A stretch of 17,355 nucleotides of DNA from an uncultured Flavobacterium sp. (GTDB lineage: Bacteria > Bacteroidota > Bacteroidia > Flavobacteriales > Flavobacteriaceae): NCBI RefSeq assembly GCF_946482535.1, contig NZ_CAMLRU010000036.1, positions 1 to 17,355 of the forward strand, in the 5' to 3' direction. A program made the translations under genes and the position numbers. The number at the start of each line of letters is the position of its first letter. Position 1 is the stretch's first letter. Below, in pieces: positions 13,187 through 17,355 of the stretch. The notes under the pieces were generated by a model. The model was not told the origin of the DNA and searched no databases. It saw only the letters and a program-made list of their open reading frames with translations.

Positions 13187-13924
13187 TTGAGATATTTTAT
13201 CGAATTAGCTTATAAAGGAACCCATTACCACGGCTGGCAATACCAACCCGATGCTGCCTCCGTTCAAGAAACCTTGAATAAAGCGCTATCCGTATTATTA
13301 AAAAAAGAAATTGATATCGTAGGTGCCGGTCGCACTGATACTGGTGTTCATGCCAAAAAAATGTATGCGCACTTCGACTTTGAAACGGAAATCGATGGTC
13401 CGAAATTAGTCAACAAACTCAATTCGTTTCTGCCCAAAGACATAGTAGTTTTTAACTTAATTAATGTCCACGACGATGCCCATGCCCGCTTTGACGCCAC
13501 CAAAAGAACTTATGAATATCACATTCATACTTTCAAAGATGCTTTTGAAACCGATGGGAGTTGGTTGCACCAATTGCCTCTGGATGTGGCCAAAATGAAC
13601 GAAGCTTGCCAAATTCTTTTCAAACACAACGACTTCGAATGTTTTTCTAAAACCCATTCCGATGTCAGAACGTTTAATTGTGTTATTTTTGAAGCACATT
13701 GGCAACAAAACGGAAACAAACTGGTGTTTACCATAGCCGCCGACCGATTTCTGCGCAACATGGTTCGCGCCATTGTAGGCACCATGATTAATGTCGGTTT
13801 AGGCAAAATAGATTTAACCGATTTTGAAAAAATAATTGAAAGCAAAGACCGTGGCAAAGCCGGATTTTCAGCGCCTGCGCATGGTTTATACCTAACCCAA
13901 ATTGATTACGACTATATAAAATAA
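13187..13924 (+). CDS. truA: tRNA pseudouridine(38-40) synthase TruA
   Basis: Converts uridines 38-40 of the tRNA anticodon arm to pseudouridine. The 245-residue protein matches the family length. The opening MRYFIELAYKGTHYHGWQ and the catalytic motif AGRTDTGVHA (nucleophile Asp51) are clear, as are the C-terminal RFLRNMVRAIVGTMINVG and AGFSAPAHGLYL motifs. The start codon is TTG (13187-13189), which gives the standard N-terminus; it directly follows repeat arm 2 of element C. The ABC exporter gene begins one base after its stop codon, so the two are surely cotranscribed. Confidence 0.97.
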   Translation: MRYFIELAYKGTHYHGWQYQPDAASVQETLNKALSVLLKKEIDIVGAGRTDTGVHAKKMYAHFDFETEIDGPKLVNKLNSFLPKDIVVFNLINVHDDAHARFDATKRTYEYHIHTFKDAFETDGSWLHQLPLDVAKMNEACQILFKHNDFECFSKTHSDVRTFNCVIFEAHWQQNGNKLVFTIAADRFLRNMVRAIVGTMINVGLGKIDLTDFEKIIESKDRGKAGFSAPAHGLYLTQIDYDYIK

Positions 13925-13925
13925 T

Positions 13926-15683
13926 ATGCAGGCAAAAGCATTCGACACCAATTTATTCAAACGCATTTTAAAATACACCAAACCTTATAAAGCAAGGTTT
14001 TACGGGGTGATTTTATTTGCCGTTTCGCTTTCGGTATTTGCCGCACTTCGCCCCTATTTGTTGAAGCAAACTGTAGACGAATACATCAAACCTAAAGACG
14101 AACACGGACTCTTGTTTTACGTGACCATCATGGGCGTTGTATTGCTTTTGGAAACTTTGTCCCAATTTTACTTTGTATATTGGGCCAACTGGCTCGGACA
14201 AGACATCATCAAAGACATCCGCACCAAGTTGTTCAAACACATGCTGAGTTTCAGAATGAAATATTTTGACCATGCGCCTGTGGGACAATTGGTAACGCGT
14301 TCGGTTTCTGATATTGAACAAATTGCCCGTATCTTCAGCCAAGGTTTATTCATGATTATCAGTGACATGCTGAAAATGGTAGTGGTGTTGTTTTTTATGT
14401 TTTACATGAACTGGCGCCTAACCTGGATTGTAATCCTGGCGATGCCGGTTTTGGTGTACATCACCCGAATCTTCCAACGAAAAATGCAAGTCGCTTTTGA
14501 AGAAGTGCGCAATCAAGTGGCCAATATGAATACGTTTGTACAAGAACGCGTTACGGGAATGAAAATCGTGCAGCTTTTCAATCGCGAACAAATTGAGTAT
14601 GAGAAGTTCAAAGAAATCAACCAAAAACACAACAAAGCTTGGATTAAAACCATTCTCTACAACTCCATCTTCTTCCCTATAGCCGATATTATTTCGTCGC
14701 TTACCTTAGGCGCCGTAGTGCTTTACGGTGGTTTTCATATTTTAGATGGTGATAAATTTACCACCTTTGGCGATTTGTTTTCTTATACGATGTTCATCGG
14801 TATGTTATTCAACCCGTTGCGCCAAATTGCGGATAAATTCAACGAGATGCAAATGGGAATGATAGCCGCCAACCGTGTTTTTGATATTTTAGACAGCGAC
14901 AAAGACGTACAAGAAAACGGAACCGAAGTGGCTTCACATTTTAAAGGCAATATTCGTTTTGAAAACGTTCGCTTTGGCTACAATGACAAAGAAGAAGTCT
15001 TGAAGGGCATCAATCTTACGGTCAAAGCCGGAGAAACCATTGCTATTGTTGGTGCAACCGGTGCCGGAAAATCAACGATTATCAATTTGCTCAATCGATT
15101 TTACGAAATCAATTCGGGTACGATTTATGTCGATGACCAAAACATCAACGATTTTGAATTGGAAAGTCTGCGCCAACAAATTGCCATCGTTTTACAAGAT
15201 GTGTTCCTTTTTGCCGATACCATTCACAACAATATCACGCTCAACAATCCGAATATTTCAAGAGAAGAGGTTATTGAAGCGGCTAAAAAAATCGGCGTAC
15301 ACAAATTCATCAAAACCCTTCCGGGCGGTTATGAATATGATGTTAAAGAACGCGGTGTGATGTTGTCTTCGGGCCAACGCCAATTGATTGCTTTTTTGAG
15401 AGCTTATGTGAGCAATCCGAGTATTTTAATTTTAGACGAAGCGACTTCTTCTATTGATACTTACAGCGAAGAATTAATTCAAAAAGCCACGGAGAGAATC
15501 ACCCAAGGCCGAACTTCCATTATCATCGCACACCGTTTGGCCACTATTATGAATGCCGACAAAATCATTGTGATGGACAAAGGGCAAATCGTGGAAGAAG
15601 GCACACATCAAGAATTGGTGACCAAAGAAAAAGGATACTATAAAAATTTATACGATTCACAGTTTGCCACCGAAGTGGAATAA
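13926..15683 (+). CDS. ABC exporter, fused permease and ATPase (MsbA-like)
   Basis: A 585-residue half-transporter of the inner membrane, expected to act as a homodimer and export lipid-like or other hydrophobic substrates. The transmembrane domain covers about residues 20-310, with helices near 24-45, 63-83, 138-160, 163-180 and 245-295. The ATPase domain at about 340-585 has Walker A GATGAGKST (376-384), Q-loop Gln424, signature LSSGQ (480-484; Ser in place of the usual Gly at the third position, a tolerated change), Walker B ILILDEATS (500-508) and H-loop His536. It follows truA by one base and precedes the FkbH-like gene by seven bases. The substrate cannot be told. Confidence 0.93.
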   Translation: MQAKAFDTNLFKRILKYTKPYKARFYGVILFAVSLSVFAALRPYLLKQTVDEYIKPKDEHGLLFYVTIMGVVLLLETLSQFYFVYWANWLGQDIIKDIRTKLFKHMLSFRMKYFDHAPVGQLVTRSVSDIEQIARIFSQGLFMIISDMLKMVVVLFFMFYMNWRLTWIVILAMPVLVYITRIFQRKMQVAFEEVRNQVANMNTFVQERVTGMKIVQLFNREQIEYEKFKEINQKHNKAWIKTILYNSIFFPIADIISSLTLGAVVLYGGFHILDGDKFTTFGDLFSYTMFIGMLFNPLRQIADKFNEMQMGMIAANRVFDILDSDKDVQENGTEVASHFKGNIRFENVRFGYNDKEEVLKGINLTVKAGETIAIVGATGAGKSTIINLLNRFYEINSGTIYVDDQNINDFELESLRQQIAIVLQDVFLFADTIHNNITLNNPNISREEVIEAAKKIGVHKFIKTLPGGYEYDVKERGVMLSSGQRQLIAFLRAYVSNPSILILDEATSSIDTYSEELIQKATERITQGRTSIIIAHRLATIMNADKIIVMDKGQIVEEGTHQELVTKEKGYYKNLYDSQFATEVE

Positions 15684-15690
15684 ATAAACC

Positions 15691-17355
15691 ATGAAGACTT
15701 TCCAACAGCTGAAAAAAAACCTGAAACAAGATTTTTCTTCACTAAAACCCATCAAGCTAGCGGTTTTAGGCGATACGGCTACGCAATTCCTAACGCAAGC
15801 CATCAGAGGTTTAGGCTATGACAAAGGTTTTGATTTGCAGATTTGGGAAGCCGATTTTGATCAAATTAATCTCCAAATCAACGACCCGGAATCGGAATTG
15901 TATGAATTCCAACCCGAACTGGTTTTGATCTTTCAATCCTCGCATAAATTATTATCCAAATACAACAAATTAAAGCCGGAAGCACGTGCTGCATTGGCTT
16001 CAGAAGAGTTGGAAGCGATTGGCTTTATGACTTCCACCCTAACTTCACAGCTGAATTGCAAAATCATTTATTACAATTACAACGAAATTGACGATGCGGT
16101 TTTTGGGAATTATGCTCAAAAAATCGAGGCTTCCTTTTTGTTCCAACTGCGAAAACTGAACTTTGAATTGATGCAGTTTGCGACACAACATCCGAATTTC
16201 TATTTGTGTGATTTGTCTTCGATACAGAATCAAATCGGGAAAGCCAATTTTTTTCAAAGCTCTATATACGTCAATACCGAAATGGTTTTGAGTCTGGATG
16301 CCTTGCCAATCGTAGCTTCTCGAACATTAGACATCGTAGAATCGCTTCACGGCAAATTCAAAAAATGTGTGATTCTCGATTTAGACAACACCACTTGGGG
16401 CGGCATTATTGGTGACGATGGCCTCGAAAATATTCAAATTGGCAGTTTGGGTATCGGTAAAGCGTTTTCGGAATTTCAATATTGGATTAAAAAATTGAAA
16501 AACCGTGGTATCATTGTCGCCGTTTGCAGTAAAAACACCGAATCGGTTGCCAAAGAGCCATTTGAAAAACATCCCGATATGGTGTTGCGACTGGAAGATA
16601 TTTCAGTTTTTGTGGCCAATTGGGAAAACAAAGCCGATAACATTCGATACATCCAAAGCATCTTAAATATAGGGTTTGACAGTATGGTTTTTTTGGATGA
16701 TAATCCGTTTGAACGCAATATTGTTCGTGAAAATTTACCCGAAGTCACCGTGCCCGAATTACCCGAAGATCCGGCGGAATACTTGGAATATTTGTACACT
16801 TTGAATTTGTTTGAAACCGTTTCCTTTTCCGAAGAAGATTCGGAACGTACCAAAATGTACCAAATTGAAGCGCAAAGAGCCAAAGTGCAGCAGAAATTCA
16901 CCAACGAAGAAGAGTTTTTACAAAGCCTGAATATGGTTTCACTTGTGGAACCCTTTAATAAATTCAACCAACCCAGAGTAGCGCAATTGTCGCAACGCTC
17001 GAACCAATTCAATTTAAGAACCGTTCGCTACACCGATGCCGATATTGAAAAAATGGCGGCTTCAGAAAACCACTTTACTTTTACCTTTACGTTGGAAGAT
17101 AAATATGGCGATAACGGTTTGATATGCGTCATTATTCTGAATAAAGAAAGCGAACAAACGGCTTTCATTGATACTTGGTTCATGAGCTGTCGCGTACTCA
17201 AACGCAGCATGGAAAATTTTGTATTGAATACGATAGTCGACTTTTGTAACCAAAAAGGTTTCGGTACACTCAAAGGCGAATACATTCCGACGGCTAAAAA
17301 CGAAATGGTGGCGAATCATTACAGTAATTTAGGTTTTGAACAAGCGGATGATTTT
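15691..17355 (+). CDS. FkbH-like HAD-superfamily protein with C-terminal acetyltransferase-like domain (3' end missing)
   Basis: An ATG at 15691 opens a frame of 555 codons that runs without a stop off the right edge. An N-terminal region of about 220 residues precedes a HAD (IIIC subfamily) domain with motif I VILDLDNTTWGG (Asp230, Asp232), motif II VCSKN (Ser280) and LDDNP (Asp336, Asp337). From about residue 415 there is a GNAT-like domain (LIDTWFMSCRVLKRS-type stretch and ending NHYSNLGF). This layout is that of FkbH proteins, which load glyceryl units from 1,3-bisphosphoglycerate onto acyl carrier proteins in polyketide pathways; related proteins also occur in surface-glycan loci. An ACP gene may follow outside the window. 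It lies seven bases behind the ABC exporter. Only a little of the C-terminus should be missing. Confidence 0.9.
   Translation, partial: MKTFQQLKKNLKQDFSSLKPIKLAVLGDTATQFLTQAIRGLGYDKGFDLQIWEADFDQINLQINDPESELYEFQPELVLIFQSSHKLLSKYNKLKPEARAALASEELEAIGFMTSTLTSQLNCKIIYYNYNEIDDAVFGNYAQKIEASFLFQLRKLNFELMQFATQHPNFYLCDLSSIQNQIGKANFFQSSIYVNTEMVLSLDALPIVASRTLDIVESLHGKFKKCVILDLDNTTWGGIIGDDGLENIQIGSLGIGKAFSEFQYWIKKLKNRGIIVAVCSKNTESVAKEPFEKHPDMVLRLEDISVFVANWENKADNIRYIQSILNIGFDSMVFLDDNPFERNIVRENLPEVTVPELPEDPAEYLEYLYTLNLFETVSFSEEDSERTKMYQIEAQRAKVQQKFTNEEEFLQSLNMVSLVEPFNKFNQPRVAQLSQRSNQFNLRTVRYTDADIEKMAASENHFTFTFTLEDKYGDNGLICVIILNKESEQTAFIDTWFMSCRVLKRSMENFVLNTIVDFCNQKGFGTLKGEYIPTAKNEMVANHYSNLGFEQADDF

Noticed and set aside
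15370..15384. Degenerate ABC signature as a sign of a dead ATPase
   Set aside because: LSSGQ differs at one tolerated position and all other nucleotide motifs are intact.

Overview
The window looks like a piece of a chromosome from a Flavobacterium-type Bacteroidota. It is AT-rich. Several genes are preceded by the Bacteroidota promoter form (TTG around -33, TAnnTTTG around -7) and most lack strong Shine-Dalgarno sequences. The proteins include lipoproteins with a Bacteroidota-style lipobox, a Rho with a long disordered insert, a DUF4293-like protein and a proteorhodopsin. No phage, insertion sequence, CRISPR array, tRNA or rRNA is visible.

Layout. Positions 1-21 are the first seven codons of a leftward transaldolase-like gene. 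Then come a short-chain dehydrogenase (-), a dipeptide epimerase (-) and an SRP RNA gene (-), which fires divergently from a glutaminyl-peptide cyclotransferase lipoprotein (+). A small secreted protein (-) follows. The light module is a proteorhodopsin (-) divergent from blh, the beta-carotene cleaving enzyme that makes its retinal (+). Next are dnaK (-), an unknown small membrane protein (-), and a lipoprotein with an alpha/alpha-barrel-like domain lying 5 bp behind rho (-). Rho is divergent from a DUF4293-like gene (+). A YfcE-type phosphoesterase (-) is divergent from a rightward run of truA, an MsbA-like ABC exporter and an FkbH-like HAD protein. The FkbH-like gene runs off the right edge.

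How the parts work together. Blh supplies retinal to the DTE-type proton pump encoded next to it, and the 115-bp spacer between them carries four copies of one heptamer arranged as two inverted pairs, a good candidate for shared control. dnaK and the unknown membrane-protein gene upstream of it are both preceded by the same sigma-54-like element, TTGGCAC-N5-TTGT, and neither has a clear TAnnTTTG promoter. This suggests a shared regulon.

The most unusual structure is a set of four intergenic elements made of degenerate 7- or 8-bp tandem units. Three have complementary left and right arms. They touch gene ends: stop codons of two genes, and the TTG start codons of both yfcE-like and truA. A separate GC-rich block lies 3' of the phosphoesterase gene. 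No intergenic stretch exceeds about 190 bp. All functional calls rest on reading motifs by eye; no search was run.
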